DNA from: Hyphomicrobiales bacterium
Lineage (GTDB): Bacteria > Pseudomonadota > Alphaproteobacteria > Rhizobiales > Beijerinckiaceae
Length of the DNA: 64,000 nt
Direction: 5' to 3'
Assembly (NCBI GenBank): GCA_900473415.1
Contig: UCLR01000045.1
Location: forward strand, 1-64,000
In this document: one piece after another, positions 54,896 to 63,912 of the stretch
Position numbering within the stretch: the stretch's first letter is position 1
Layout of the letters: every line of letters begins with the position of its first letter
Program-made: the position numbers and the translations under genes
The notes under the pieces: generated by a model
Databases searched by the model: none
Told to the model about the DNA's origin: nothing
The model's input: the letters and a program-made list of their open reading frames with translations, nothing else

Positions 54896-56356
54896 ATGAC
54901 CATGTCCGGATACAGCCTCGGAGACCTCTTCCCCGAGACCTTCGACGCCGACGTCGCCAGCCAGCAGGTGCACGGCGTTGCCTTCGACAGCCGCAAGGTC
55001 ACGGGGGACGACGTCTTCGTGGCGCTTGCCGGAGCGAAGGCGGATGGCGCGCGCTTCATCATGGATGCGGTGGGGCATGGCGCCGTCGCCGTGGTCTCGG
55101 GCGGGCCGCGCCCGGCGGATCTGCCAGCTGGCGTCGCTTTTGCGCAGGTCGCCGATCCGCGGCTGGCGCTGGCGCTCGCGGCAGCGCAGATCCACCCGCG
55201 CCAGCCGGAAACCATCGTCGCGGTGACGGGAACGAGCGGCAAGTCGTCGGTCGCGGATTTCACCCGCCAGATCTTCCAGGCGCTCGGTCATGAATCGGCG
55301 AGCCTTGGCACCATCGGCGTGGTGACGTCGAAAGGCGCCGACTATGGCTCGCTGACCACGCCGGACCCGCTCTCGCTTCATGCCTCGCTCGACCGGCTGG
55401 CGGGAGAGGGTGTCACGCATCTCGCCATGGAGGCCTCCTCGCACGGGCTCGACCAGCGCAGGCTCGACGGGGTGCGGCTGAAGGCCGGCGCCTTCCTCAA
55501 TCTTGGTCGTGACCATCTTGATTATCACCCGACCGTCGAGGACTACCTCGCCGCGAAACTCAGGCTCTGGGCGCTACTACCCGACGGCGCGCCGGTCGTG
55601 GTCAACCGCGACGAGCCCTATGCCGTGGAAGCGGCCGAGGCTGCCGTCGCGGCTGGGCATCCGATGATCGGCATCGGTCGCAAGGGTGAGACGCTGACCT
55701 TGCTGGCCAATGCCCGCGACGGCTTCTCGCAGCGATTGACGATCGGCGTCGACGGGCAGGAACTCTCCGTCGCACTGCCGCTGGTCGGCGATTTCATGGC
55801 GGGCAATGCGCTCGTGGCGGCAGGCCTCGCCATCGCGACCGGCGAGGACAAGGCGGCTGCGATCCGAGCGATTGCCGGTCTCAAGGGCGTGGCCGGCCGG
55901 CTCGAGCGGGTCGGGGAGGTCAATGGCGGGCTCGTCGTGGTCGATTACGCCCATAAGCCCGATGCGCTGGCGGCGGTGCTGACGACCTTACGCCCCTATG
56001 CGACGGGCCGGCTGATCTGCGTCTTCGGCTGCGGCGGCGACCGTGACAAGGGCAAGCGGCCGCTGATGGGATCCATCGCCGCCGAGCGGGCCGACATCGC
56101 CATCGTCACCGACGACAATCCGCGTAGCGAGGACCCCGCGACCATCCGGGCCGAGATCATGGCCGCTTCGCCGAAGCTCCTGGAGATCGGCGACCGCGAG
56201 GAGGCGATCAGGAGCGCAGTGTGCATGCTGACACCCGGGGATTTGCTGGTCGTCGCCGGGAAAGGCCATGAAACCGGCCAGATCATAGGCGACCGCACCT
56301 TGCCCTTCTCCGATCACGACGTGGTCCGGAAAGCGTTATCGGAGATTGCAGGATGA
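54896..56356 (+). CDS. murE: UDP-N-acetylmuramoyl-tripeptide synthetase MurE
   Basis: A 486-residue cytoplasmic ligase that adds the third residue to the peptidoglycan stem. The ATP site is VTGTSGKSSVADF. DDNPRSEDP carries the DNPR signature of the meso-diaminopimelate-adding type, so mDAP peptidoglycan is expected. GVAFDSRKVTGDDVFVAL and VDYAHKPDALAAVL are further family marks. It lies 20 bp after ftsI and overlaps murF by 4 bp. Confidence 0.95.
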   Translation: MTMSGYSLGDLFPETFDADVASQQVHGVAFDSRKVTGDDVFVALAGAKADGARFIMDAVGHGAVAVVSGGPRPADLPAGVAFAQVADPRLALALAAAQIHPRQPETIVAVTGTSGKSSVADFTRQIFQALGHESASLGTIGVVTSKGADYGSLTTPDPLSLHASLDRLAGEGVTHLAMEASSHGLDQRRLDGVRLKAGAFLNLGRDHLDYHPTVEDYLAAKLRLWALLPDGAPVVVNRDEPYAVEAAEAAVAAGHPMIGIGRKGETLTLLANARDGFSQRLTIGVDGQELSVALPLVGDFMAGNALVAAGLAIATGEDKAAAIRAIAGLKGVAGRLERVGEVNGGLVVVDYAHKPDALAAVLTTLRPYATGRLICVFGCGGDRDKGKRPLMGSIAAERADIAIVTDDNPRSEDPATIRAEIMAASPKLLEIGDREEAIRSAVCMLTPGDLLVVAGKGHETGQIIGDRTLPFSDHDVVRKALSEIAG

Positions 56357-57777
56357 GCGCCCCCCTCTGGAGCGGAGACAAGCTGATCGCCGCTCTCGGC
56401 GCGCGCCCTGAAGGCGCCGTGCCGCCAGCGGTCACGGGCGCGTCGATCGACACCCGCACACTGGAGCCGGGCGACACCTTCTTCGCCATCAAGGGCGAGG
56501 CGCGCGACGGGCACGACTTCGTCAAGGCCGCGCTCGACAAGGGCGCCGCGCTCGCCGTGGTCGACGAGGCGCATGCGGCCGAATTCGCCGGGATCGGCGC
56601 GCTCGCCGTGGTGCCGGACGTGCTCAAGGCGATGGAGCAGGCGGGCACGACGCGCAGGGCGCAACTCAAGGCCGGCGTCGTCGCCGTCACGGGCTCGGTC
56701 GGCAAGACGGGCACCAAGGAGGCGCTCCGCCTCGTGCTGTCCCGGCAGGGCAAGACCCACGCGCCGATTGCGTCCTACAACAACCATTGGGGCGTGCCGC
56801 TGACGCTGGTGCGGACTCCGGCCGATGTCGCCTATGGCGTCTACGAGATCGGCATGAACAGCCCCGGCGAGATCCTGCCGCTGGCGCGCATGGTGCGGCC
56901 CCAGGTCTCGATCATCACCACGATCCAGCCGGTGCACCTGGCCGCCTTCGCCTCGGTCGAAGGTATCGCCGAAGAGAAGGCCGGGGTCTTCTGGGAGTTG
57001 GAGCCGGGCGGCACCGCCATCGTCAACGCCGACATCCCGCAATCCGAGCTGTTGCGCGACATCGCGAAATCCGGCCCGGCGGGACAGATCATCACCTTCG
57101 GCGAGAGCCCGGATGCGGATGTGCGGCTGGTCTCCTGCGCCCTCAAGCCCGACATGTCGACGGTCGAGGCCCGCGTCTTCGGCGAGCCCGTCGCCTATCG
57201 GCTCGGCAGCCCGGGCAAGCATATCGTGCTGAACTCGCTCGGCGTGCTCGCCGTGGTGCATGCGCTTGGGGCCGATCTGGCGCTCGCGGCGCTGGCGCTC
57301 GGCGATCTCAAGCCGCCGGCGGGGCGCGGGGCGCGGCAGATCCTGCAGGCGCCGGGCGGGCCGATCACGCTGCTCGACGAAAGCTACAACGGCAACCCGG
57401 CCTCGATGCGCGCCGCGATCGAGAATCTCGGTCGGCTGCCGGTGGAGGGCCGCGGGCGGCGCATCGCCGTGCTCGGCGACATGCTGGAGCTCGGGCCGAC
57501 CGGCGGCGAGCTGCACAAGGGCCTGGCCGCTCCACTTATCGCCAACGCCATCGACAAGGTCTTTGCCTGCGGGCCGCTGATGAAAGGGCTCTATGAGAGC
57601 TTGCCTTCGGCCATGCGGGGAGCTTATGCCCCCGGGGCGGGCGAACTGGAGCCGCTCGTGCTCGATGCGATCCGCGCCGGCGACGTCGTCACCATCAAGG
57701 GGTCGCTGGGCTCGCGCATGGGGCCGATCGTCAAGGCGATCCTCGCGCGCTTTCCAGCCGTGCCTGCCGAAGACTGA
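56353..57777 (+). CDS. murF: UDP-N-acetylmuramoyl-tripeptide:D-Ala-D-Ala ligase MurF
   Basis: A 474-residue ATP ligase completing the UDP-MurNAc-pentapeptide. Motifs: GASIDTRTLEPGDTFFAI, the ATP loop VTGSVGKTGTKEALR, YEIGMNSPGEI and LLDESYNGNPASMRAAI. The C-terminus includes VTIKGSLGSRMGPIV. It overlaps murE (ATGA) and is followed by mraY after 35 bp. Confidence 0.95.
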   Translation: MSAPLWSGDKLIAALGARPEGAVPPAVTGASIDTRTLEPGDTFFAIKGEARDGHDFVKAALDKGAALAVVDEAHAAEFAGIGALAVVPDVLKAMEQAGTTRRAQLKAGVVAVTGSVGKTGTKEALRLVLSRQGKTHAPIASYNNHWGVPLTLVRTPADVAYGVYEIGMNSPGEILPLARMVRPQVSIITTIQPVHLAAFASVEGIAEEKAGVFWELEPGGTAIVNADIPQSELLRDIAKSGPAGQIITFGESPDADVRLVSCALKPDMSTVEARVFGEPVAYRLGSPGKHIVLNSLGVLAVVHALGADLALAALALGDLKPPAGRGARQILQAPGGPITLLDESYNGNPASMRAAIENLGRLPVEGRGRRIAVLGDMLELGPTGGELHKGLAAPLIANAIDKVFACGPLMKGLYESLPSAMRGAYAPGAGELEPLVLDAIRAGDVVTIKGSLGSRMGPIVKAILARFPAVPAED

Positions 57778-57812
57778 CCCGCAAGAGACCGCGCAAAGAG
57801 ACTGCCCAAGCA

Positions 57813-58895
57813 ATGCTCGTCTGGCTCGCCGAATTTTCAGGCACCTTCCCGGTGCTGAACGTCTTCCGCTACATCACCTTCCGGGCTGGCGGCGCCACCG
57901 CCACCGCGCTGCTGTTCGTCTTCTTCTTCGGGCCGGCGGCGATCTCGTGGCTGCGCATCAAGCAGGGCAAGGGCCAGCCGATCCGCACCGACGGCCCCGA
58001 ATCGCACCTCGCCAAGCGCGGCACGCCGACCATGGGCGGGCTGATGATCCTGTCCGGGCTGTTCGCCGCGGTGCTGCTCTGGGGCAATCTGCGCAATTCT
58101 TATGTCTGGATCGTGCTCGGCGTCACCGCCGCCTATGGAGCCATCGGCTTCTATGACGACTACCTCAAGGTCACGAAGCAGTCGCACAAGGGCTTCTCGG
58201 GCAAGGCGCGCATCTCGATCGAGGTCCTGGTCGCGCTGATTGCCTGCTATGCCGTGATGCAGACGCAGCCGCCGGCGATCGCGTCCGGCTTCGCGATGCC
58301 CTTCCTCAAGGAAGCGATCATTCCGCTCGGCATCCTGTTCCCGCTGGTCGCGGCTTTCGTCGTGGTCGGCGCCGGCAATTCGGTGAACCTGACGGACGGG
58401 CTCGACGGGCTCGCCATCGTGCCGGTGATGATCGCGGCCGGCACTTTCGGCTTCATCTCATACCTGGTCGGCAACGCGATCTTCGCCAACTACCTGCAGA
58501 TCCACCACATCCCGGGCGCCGGCGAGCTCGCCGTGATCTGCGGGGCGGTGATCGGGGCCGGGCTCGGCTTCCTCTGGTTCAACGCTCCCCCGGCGCAGAT
58601 CTTCATGGGCGACACCGGCTCGCTGGGCCTTGGCGGCCTGCTCGGCACCATCGCTGTCGCGACCAAGCATGAGATCGTGCTCGCCATCGTCGGAGGCCTC
58701 TTCGTGGTCGAGGCGCTTTCGGTGATCATCCAGGTCTTCGTGTTCAAGCGCACCGGCAAGCGCGTCTTCCTGATGGCGCCGATCCACCACCATTTCGAGA
58801 AGCTTGGCTGGACCGAGCCGCAGGTTGTGATCCGCTTCTGGATCATCTCCGTCGTGCTGGCGCTGGTCGGCCTCGCAACCCTGAAGCTTCGTTGA
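57813..58895 (+). CDS. mraY: Phospho-N-acetylmuramoyl-pentapeptide-transferase MraY
   Basis: A 360-residue polytopic membrane enzyme that makes lipid I from UDP-MurNAc-pentapeptide and undecaprenyl phosphate. About ten membrane segments are visible. Conserved loops include SHLAKRGTPTMGGLMIL, IGFYDDYLKV, NSVNLTDGLDGLAI, FMGDTGSLGLGGLLG and MAPIHHHFEKLGW. Length is standard (360 in E. coli). It is followed by murD after 1 bp. Confidence 0.97.
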   Translation: MLVWLAEFSGTFPVLNVFRYITFRAGGATATALLFVFFFGPAAISWLRIKQGKGQPIRTDGPESHLAKRGTPTMGGLMILSGLFAAVLLWGNLRNSYVWIVLGVTAAYGAIGFYDDYLKVTKQSHKGFSGKARISIEVLVALIACYAVMQTQPPAIASGFAMPFLKEAIIPLGILFPLVAAFVVVGAGNSVNLTDGLDGLAIVPVMIAAGTFGFISYLVGNAIFANYLQIHHIPGAGELAVICGAVIGAGLGFLWFNAPPAQIFMGDTGSLGLGGLLGTIAVATKHEIVLAIVGGLFVVEALSVIIQVFVFKRTGKRVFLMAPIHHHFEKLGWTEPQVVIRFWIISVVLALVGLATLKLR

Positions 58896-58896
58896 G

Positions 58897-60330
58897 ATGA
58901 CGCCCGTCACTGTCTTCGCCGGGCGCAGGGTCGCGCTTTTCGGCCTCGGTGGCTCGGGGCTGGCGACGGCGCGTGCGCTCAAGGCCGGCGGGGCCGATGT
59001 CGCCGCCTGGGACGACAAGGCGGAAAGCCGCGACAAGGCCGCGGCCGAAGGCATTCCGATCGTCGATCTCGCGGGCGCCGACTGGGCGGGCTTCGCCGCG
59101 CTGGTGCTTTCGCCCGGCGTGCCGCTGACGCATCCCGAGCCGCACTGGACGGTGGCGAAGGCCAAGGCCGCGGGCGTCGAGATTATCGGCGATGTCGAAC
59201 TGTTCTTCCGCGAGCGGGCGAAGATCGCGCCCGGCGCGCCGGTGGTCTGCATCACCGGCACGAACGGGAAATCGACGACGACCGCGCTGATCGCGCATGT
59301 GCTCGGGCAGGCCGGACGCGACGTGCAGATGGGCGGCAATATCGGCACGGCGGTGCTGGCGCTGGAGCCGCCGGCGGCGGGGCGCATCCATGTCATCGAG
59401 TGCTCAAGCTACCAGATCGACCTGGCGCCTTCGATGGCCCCGAGCATCGGCATCCAGATGAACCTGACGCCGGACCATCTCGACCGGCACGGGACCTTCG
59501 AGGCGTATGGCGCGATCAAGGAACGGCTCGTCGCTGCCTCCGACATCGCCGTCATCGGCGTCGATGACGAGCCTTCCAAGCAGATGGCCCGTCGCCGCGC
59601 TGCTTCGGGCAAGAAGCTCGTGAAGATCAGCGGCGAGCAGCCGCTCGCCGAGGGCGTCTTCGCCGGCGTGACCGCCAATGAAGGCAGGCTCGATACACGC
59701 ATCGTCGCGGTCGAGGGCGGTAAGCCGCGGGTCGTCGCCAACCTCGCCGGGATCGGTTCCCTGCGCGGCTCGCACAACGCGCAGAATGCGGCAGCTTCCT
59801 TCGCCGCCTGCGCCGCCCTGGGCGTCACCGATGCCGAGATCGCGGCGGGCTTCCGCAGTTATCCGGGCCTCAAGCATCGCATGGAAGAGCTCGGCCGCAT
59901 CGGCCGTGTCGTCTTCATCAATGACTCCAAGGCGACCAACGCGGATTCGACCGAGAAGGCGCTGACCTCCTTCCGCGACATCTTCTGGATCCTCGGCGGC
60001 AAGGCGAAGGATGGCGGCATCGAGAGCTTGCGCCGCTACTTCCCGAACATCGCCAAGGCCTATCTGATCGGTGCGGCGAGCGACCTCTTCGCCGCGACCT
60101 TCGACGATGACGGACGCGTCACCTATGAGCGCAGCGAAACGCTCGATAGGGCCGTGACTGCTGCGACGCGCGATGCCCTGGCGAAGCCCGGCGAAGGCGA
60201 GATCGCGGTGCTGCTCTCGCCGGCCTGCGCCTCCTTCGACCAGTTCCCGAACTTCGAGGTTCGCGGCGACAGCTTCCGCGTACTGGTCCAGGCGCTGCCG
60301 GGTTTCGAGGCGTTCGGGGTGAAGGGGTAG
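58897..60330 (+). CDS. murD: UDP-N-acetylmuramoylalanine:D-glutamate ligase MurD
   Basis: A 477-residue ATP ligase that adds D-glutamate. Motifs: VALFGLGGSGLATARAL, LSPGVPLTHPEP, the ATP loop ITGTNGKSTTTALIAHVL, YPGLKHRMEELG, FINDSKATNADST and LLSPACASFDQF. It starts 1 bp after mraY and is complete. Its last 61 bp (60270-60330) occur again at 61627-61687 with four differences, bracketing the DUF1254 gene. In other alphaproteobacteria ftsW follows directly; here it is displaced by 3.6 kb. Confidence 0.95.
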   Translation: MTPVTVFAGRRVALFGLGGSGLATARALKAGGADVAAWDDKAESRDKAAAEGIPIVDLAGADWAGFAALVLSPGVPLTHPEPHWTVAKAKAAGVEIIGDVELFFRERAKIAPGAPVVCITGTNGKSTTTALIAHVLGQAGRDVQMGGNIGTAVLALEPPAAGRIHVIECSSYQIDLAPSMAPSIGIQMNLTPDHLDRHGTFEAYGAIKERLVAASDIAVIGVDDEPSKQMARRRAASGKKLVKISGEQPLAEGVFAGVTANEGRLDTRIVAVEGGKPRVVANLAGIGSLRGSHNAQNAAASFAACAALGVTDAEIAAGFRSYPGLKHRMEELGRIGRVVFINDSKATNADSTEKALTSFRDIFWILGGKAKDGGIESLRRYFPNIAKAYLIGAASDLFAATFDDDGRVTYERSETLDRAVTAATRDALAKPGEGEIAVLLSPACASFDQFPNFEVRGDSFRVLVQALPGFEAFGVKG

Positions 60331-60395
60331 GGCGCCCCGCCCTTCGACGGCGGAGCCAGAACAGGATCGCCTGCCTCGCGCCGCCCGTGTCAGCC

Positions 60396-61430
60396 TCAGC
60401 TCGCGGGCTGGGCCTGCGGGAATTTCCATTTGCCGCTGAGGATTTCCGGGCGCGGCCGATACATCCGCACGGTGTAGTTCCAGCCCTCCATGATCGGCAG
60501 GCAGTTGGGAATTTTGCCGTCGCAGCCGCCGAACTGGATCGTTACCGAGCCGTCGGAGTTCTTCTTCGCCGTGATGTCGTTCACGGAATAGGCATTGTAG
60601 GCGTTCTTCTCGAAATATCCCTTGGCGTCATAGAGGGTGACCGACCAGAACGCGTCGACCGGCACATTCTTGGGAACGTTGAGCTTGTAGACCGTCTTGC
60701 CGTCGTTTTTCGGCGGGGCGAAGTTGTCGTAGCTCGCATCCTTGTCCGGGTTACCGCCCCAGCCGGCGGCGGTGCCGATCAGGTGATGGATCGGATCGAC
60801 CTTCCCGCGCGCCCCGAACGCGCCCGCGAACGACGGGTTGTATTTCGCGAGGACCAGCAGCGCGTCGCGGATTTCCGTCAGGCTCTTCTGGTCCCAGTTC
60901 GGAAGCTCCAGCTTGCCCGCGTCCTTCTGCGAGATCTTGGCCGCGTCCTGCAATCTGTGAACCTCGGCGACGTCCTTCGGATCGTTGGGATCGACGAGGG
61001 TGCGGATCGCCGCGACCGCATAACGCGTGCCGACATTCTTCTGGTTCAGCGTCAGCGGCTTCGTGCCGTAGACCACCATCGGCACGTAATGGTCCTGGTT
61101 GACGATCATCAGCGACATGAAGCGCTTGCCGGCGTCCGGCAGCGTGATCGTCGCCGGCCCGGCCGCCAGATCGAGCACGGCAAAGGAATACAGCGTGTCC
61201 CGGTTCAGGCGGATGACCGTCTGATTGTCGATCGAAGCCGGCTCGCGGGAGTGATGGAACTTGCCGAGGCCGCCGGCGTCCTTGGCGTTCGCGGCGAAGT
61301 AGCGGTCCGTTTCGGCGCGCGGGAACGTATCGACCGTGACGGGAACCGCATCCGTTCGAGGCTGGGCCGACACCAACCCGGATATCGAAGTCATCATGAG
61401 CCCGAAAGCCAACGCTGCAGACCTGATCAT
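60396..61430 (-). CDS. Exported DUF1254/DUF1214 protein
   Basis: A 344-residue secreted protein with signal peptide (MIRSAALAFGLMMTSISGLVSA). The DUF1254 part includes QTVIRLNRDTLYSFAVLDLAAGPATITLPDAG and FMSLMIVNQDHYV. The DUF1214 part includes AFWSVTLYDAKGYFEKNAYNAYSVND and MEGWNYTVRMYRPRPEIL. The fold is known but the function is not. The ATG at 61430 has GGAGGATGAGGG upstream. It lies antisense to and within the interrupted dcw cluster, between two copies of the murD 3' end, so it is probably an insertion. Confidence 0.85.
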   Translation of the reverse strand: MIRSAALAFGLMMTSISGLVSAQPRTDAVPVTVDTFPRAETDRYFAANAKDAGGLGKFHHSREPASIDNQTVIRLNRDTLYSFAVLDLAAGPATITLPDAGKRFMSLMIVNQDHYVPMVVYGTKPLTLNQKNVGTRYAVAAIRTLVDPNDPKDVAEVHRLQDAAKISQKDAGKLELPNWDQKSLTEIRDALLVLAKYNPSFAGAFGARGKVDPIHHLIGTAAGWGGNPDKDASYDNFAPPKNDGKTVYKLNVPKNVPVDAFWSVTLYDAKGYFEKNAYNAYSVNDITAKKNSDGSVTIQFGGCDGKIPNCLPIMEGWNYTVRMYRPRPEILSGKWKFPQAQPAS

Positions 61431-61626
61431 GCCCTCATCCTCCATGGAGTACCGTCAGCACGGCGCGATACTGAAATGCCGCGTTCCGGCCCGCAACGGC
61501 GAATCTGTGGCGAGATCACACGTGCCTGGATCAGATGATAGCTGCTGCGCGCAATTGCACGCGAAGGCCCGCATTGCGCGCGTGCACCGATCAAACCAGG
61601 ACTCGTGCCGATAGCGACCGTCGCCG

Positions 61627-61687
61627 CAGCTTCCGCGTGCTGGTCCAGGCGCTGCCAGGTTTCGAGGCGTTCGGGCCGAAGGGGTAG
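61627..61687 (+). pseudogene. Duplicated murD 3'-end fragment
   Basis: These 61 bp repeat the last 61 bp of murD (60270-60330) with four substitutions and end at the same TAG. The reading frame still encodes SFRVLVQALPGFEAFGPKG. Upstream similarity stops abruptly. It is a remnant left by duplication or insertion of the intervening 1.3 kb that holds the DUF1254 gene. Confidence 0.85.
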
Positions 61688-61901
61688 CGGGCGGTGCGGT
61701 CGGTTCGCTTTGGGCGGCCACGCGCCGAGCAACCAAGCGCCCGAAGCTGCCCAAACAAGCAGGCGGCGGTCCCCGAGAAAGGTGAGGCCCCTTCCGGCAT
61801 GCGGCTGTGCTAGTGTGTTTTTCAGCTCGGCCGCAGGATGCGGGCAGCGACTGGACGAGAACGCACTCGAACAACGCAGAACACGACGGGAGGACCAGAC
61901 G

Positions 61902-62567
61902 ATGCGCGCAAAATGTATCGAGCTTGTCGCCGCCGCCGGCCTGCTGGCGCTAGCCGCAGGGGCTGCTCAAGCCCAGACAGCCGAGATGAGCTTTTTCGTT
62001 ACCAGCGCCGACTCCGGCAAGGGGGCGGATCTGGGAGGCCTCACAGGTGCGGATGCGATCTGCCAGCGCCTTGCCCAGGCAGCGGGCGCCGGCGGCAAGA
62101 CCTGGCGGGCCTATCTGTCGACGCAGGCGGTGGGCGGGACGCCGGCGGTCAATGCGCGGGACCGCATCGGCGCGGGCCCCTGGCGCAATGCCAAGGGAGC
62201 GGTCGTGGCGACAAGCGTCGCCGACTTGCATGGCGCCGCCGCGAGCCTCACCAAGCAAACGGCGCTCAATGAAAAGGGCGACGTCGTCAACGGCGGCGGT
62301 GACACGCCCAATACGCACGACATGCTGACCGGCTCGCAAGCCGACGGCACGGCATTCGGCCCTGGCGAGGACCGCACTTGCGGCAACTACACGAAGAGCG
62401 GTGCGGAGGGGGCGGTGATGCTCGGCCACCATGACCGCCGGGGTCTCGACGACTCCGCGGCGGCGAAGTCCTGGAACATGTCGCATCTCTCGCGCGGCGG
62501 TTGCAGCCAGGATGCCCTGAAAAGCACTGGCAGCGGCGGCCTGTTCTATTGCTTCGCCAGCAATTGA
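61902..62567 (+). CDS. Secreted lectin-like protein
   Basis: A 221-residue protein with signal peptide (MRAKCIELVAAAGLLALAAGAAQAQ). The mature domain has SFFVTSADSGKGADLGGLTGADAICQRLA, TWRAYLSTQAVGG, ARDRIGAGPWRNAKG, GDTPNTHDMLTGSQADGTAF and SHLSRGGCSQDALKSTGSGGLFYCFA. From memory, this pattern is annotated as lectin or C-type-lectin-like in Rhizobiales. Four cysteines could pair. GGGAGGA precedes the ATG. Ligand and role are unknown. Confidence 0.75.
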   Translation: MRAKCIELVAAAGLLALAAGAAQAQTAEMSFFVTSADSGKGADLGGLTGADAICQRLAQAAGAGGKTWRAYLSTQAVGGTPAVNARDRIGAGPWRNAKGAVVATSVADLHGAAASLTKQTALNEKGDVVNGGGDTPNTHDMLTGSQADGTAFGPGEDRTCGNYTKSGAEGAVMLGHHDRRGLDDSAAAKSWNMSHLSRGGCSQDALKSTGSGGLFYCFASN

Positions 62568-62612
62568 CGGGATTGTGTGGAGGTCGCCAGAGGTAGCCTC
62601 GACAAGCCGACC

Positions 62613-63251
62613 ATGCTGAAGCTCGACCATCTCACCGTCATCGCACCGAGTTTGGCGGAGGGCGTTGCGCATGTTCGTGCGTGCCTCGATCTCGACGTGC
62701 CCTTCGGCCAGCGCCATCGCTACATGGGCACCCATAATCACCTGCTCCAGCTTGGCGCCATGACCTATCTGGAGATCGTCGCGCTTGATCCCGAGGGCGA
62801 AAAGCCCGGCCGCCGGCGCTGGTTCGGGCTCGACGACTACGCGAAGGTCCGGGCCGATTGGGATGAGGGCAGGCGGCTCAGGGCCTGGGTCGCGCGGACC
62901 GATGCGATCGCAGAGGTGATTGCGGGGCGCGAAGCGGTCTTCGGTGAGAAGGTGCCGCTTCCGGCGGTTAACTCGACCTTCGACTTTGCCATTCCGGTGG
63001 ATGGAACGCTTCCGCTGGATGGCGTGGCGCCATCGCTGATCGACCGACGCGGCAAGCCGCGCTCGATGACGACGATCGCCGATCTCGGTGCGCGGCTCGT
63101 CTCCTTCTCGCTCGAGCATCCCGACCCGGACGCGGTCTCGGCGCTCTATGGGCAACTCGACATCGATCGCCCGCCCGAGATCCTTCGCGGTCCGACGTTG
63201 CGCTACCGCGCGCGGATCGGGACGCCTGCCGGGGTGAGGGAGCTCGCCTGA
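62613..63251 (+). CDS. VOC/glyoxalase-like domain protein
   Basis: A 212-residue protein. The opening MLKLDHLTVIAPSLAEGVAHVRACLDLDVPFGQRHRYMGTHNHLLQLG and TYLEIVALDPEG match the Glyoxalase_3 type of the VOC superfamily, with metal-type His in LDHLTV and Glu in YLEIV. The reaction is unknown. It follows the lectin-like gene by 45 bp. The ATG at 62613 starts at the domain. Confidence 0.75.
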   Translation: MLKLDHLTVIAPSLAEGVAHVRACLDLDVPFGQRHRYMGTHNHLLQLGAMTYLEIVALDPEGEKPGRRRWFGLDDYAKVRADWDEGRRLRAWVARTDAIAEVIAGREAVFGEKVPLPAVNSTFDFAIPVDGTLPLDGVAPSLIDRRGKPRSMTTIADLGARLVSFSLEHPDPDAVSALYGQLDIDRPPEILRGPTLRYRARIGTPAGVRELA

Positions 63252-63282
63252 GCTGCGCGGCGTCCCGCCTCGCGTCGAAAGG

Positions 63283-63654
63283 CTAGCCGGCCTTCTTGGC
63301 GACGACGATCAACTCGCCTTCGTTATTCAATTGGGCGATGAGGACGTCGCGGGACGAGAAGCCCTTTGCCTCCACGGCAGACTTCACCATGGGAGCGCCT
63401 TCGATCGCCCGCTGAAGCCGCTGGTTGTCTTCGGCCGAGCGCTTGGCGACGAGTTCGTTGATCTGCGTCTTCGCGGCATCGGGAAGCTCGTTGAGCTCGA
63501 CCACATTGACCGATTTGATCGCCGGGACGGCGGACGGGGCCTGCGGGGAGGCGGCCGGCGGCGAGGTTGGCTGGCCTGTCGAGGGAGCTTGGGCATTGGC
63601 CGTGCCGGCCAGAAGAGAGGCGGCGCCGACGGCGGCAAGCATCATCATACGCAT
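63283..63654 (-). CDS. Small secreted hypothetical protein
   Basis: A 123-residue protein with signal peptide (MRMMMLAAVGAASLLAGTANAQ). A Pro/Ala/Ser-rich spacer is followed by a helical C-terminal part (VVELNELPDAAKTQINELVAKRSAEDNQRLQRAIEGAPMVKSAVEAKG). The end, SSRDVLIAQLNNEGELIVVAKKAG, looks like a small strand-forming motif. I do not recognise the family. The start at 63654 has GGAAGG upstream. Convergent with the VOC gene. Confidence 0.65.
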   Translation of the reverse strand: MRMMMLAAVGAASLLAGTANAQAPSTGQPTSPPAASPQAPSAVPAIKSVNVVELNELPDAAKTQINELVAKRSAEDNQRLQRAIEGAPMVKSAVEAKGFSSRDVLIAQLNNEGELIVVAKKAG

Positions 63655-63835
63655 GGCGTTTCCTTCCATCGTTGGGATGAGCGCCGGATTTGGCACTGCG
63701 AATGGGTTCTCAACCTGAAATCGATGCGGTGATTTCGTGATGATGTCGCGGCGGGATCGCGTCCGGCGGTGTTGGAAACGAACTGGGGGCAAAGCTGGCC
63801 GAGGCGCCTCGATCGGCCGCATCGGAATCAATCGG

Positions 63836-63850
63836 TTAACCATTCATTGA
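63836..63850. promoter_or_regulatory. Candidate CtrA-type site upstream of ftsW
   Basis: TTAACCATTCATTGA matches TTAA-N7-TTAA with one mismatch and lies 62 bp before the ftsW start. CtrA is reported to control ftsW in Caulobacter. Because the dcw operon is interrupted before ftsW, a local promoter would be needed here. Confidence 0.4.
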
Positions 63851-63912
63851 CAGAGTGATTCGTCTCACCTGGCGCGGCTCGCCCGCGCAGAATCTCCGAT
63901 GGGATGCCCGTC

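Noticed and set aside
60270..61687. The murD tail duplication as attL/attR of an integrative element
   Set aside because: The pattern fits loosely, but no integrase or recombinase gene lies between the copies. I kept the duplication as a finding and did not call an integrative element.
61950..63155. A 401-codon minus-strand frame opposite the lectin-like and VOC genes
   Set aside because: Composition is typical of antisense high-GC frames, while both sense genes have starts, ribosome sites and family motifs.
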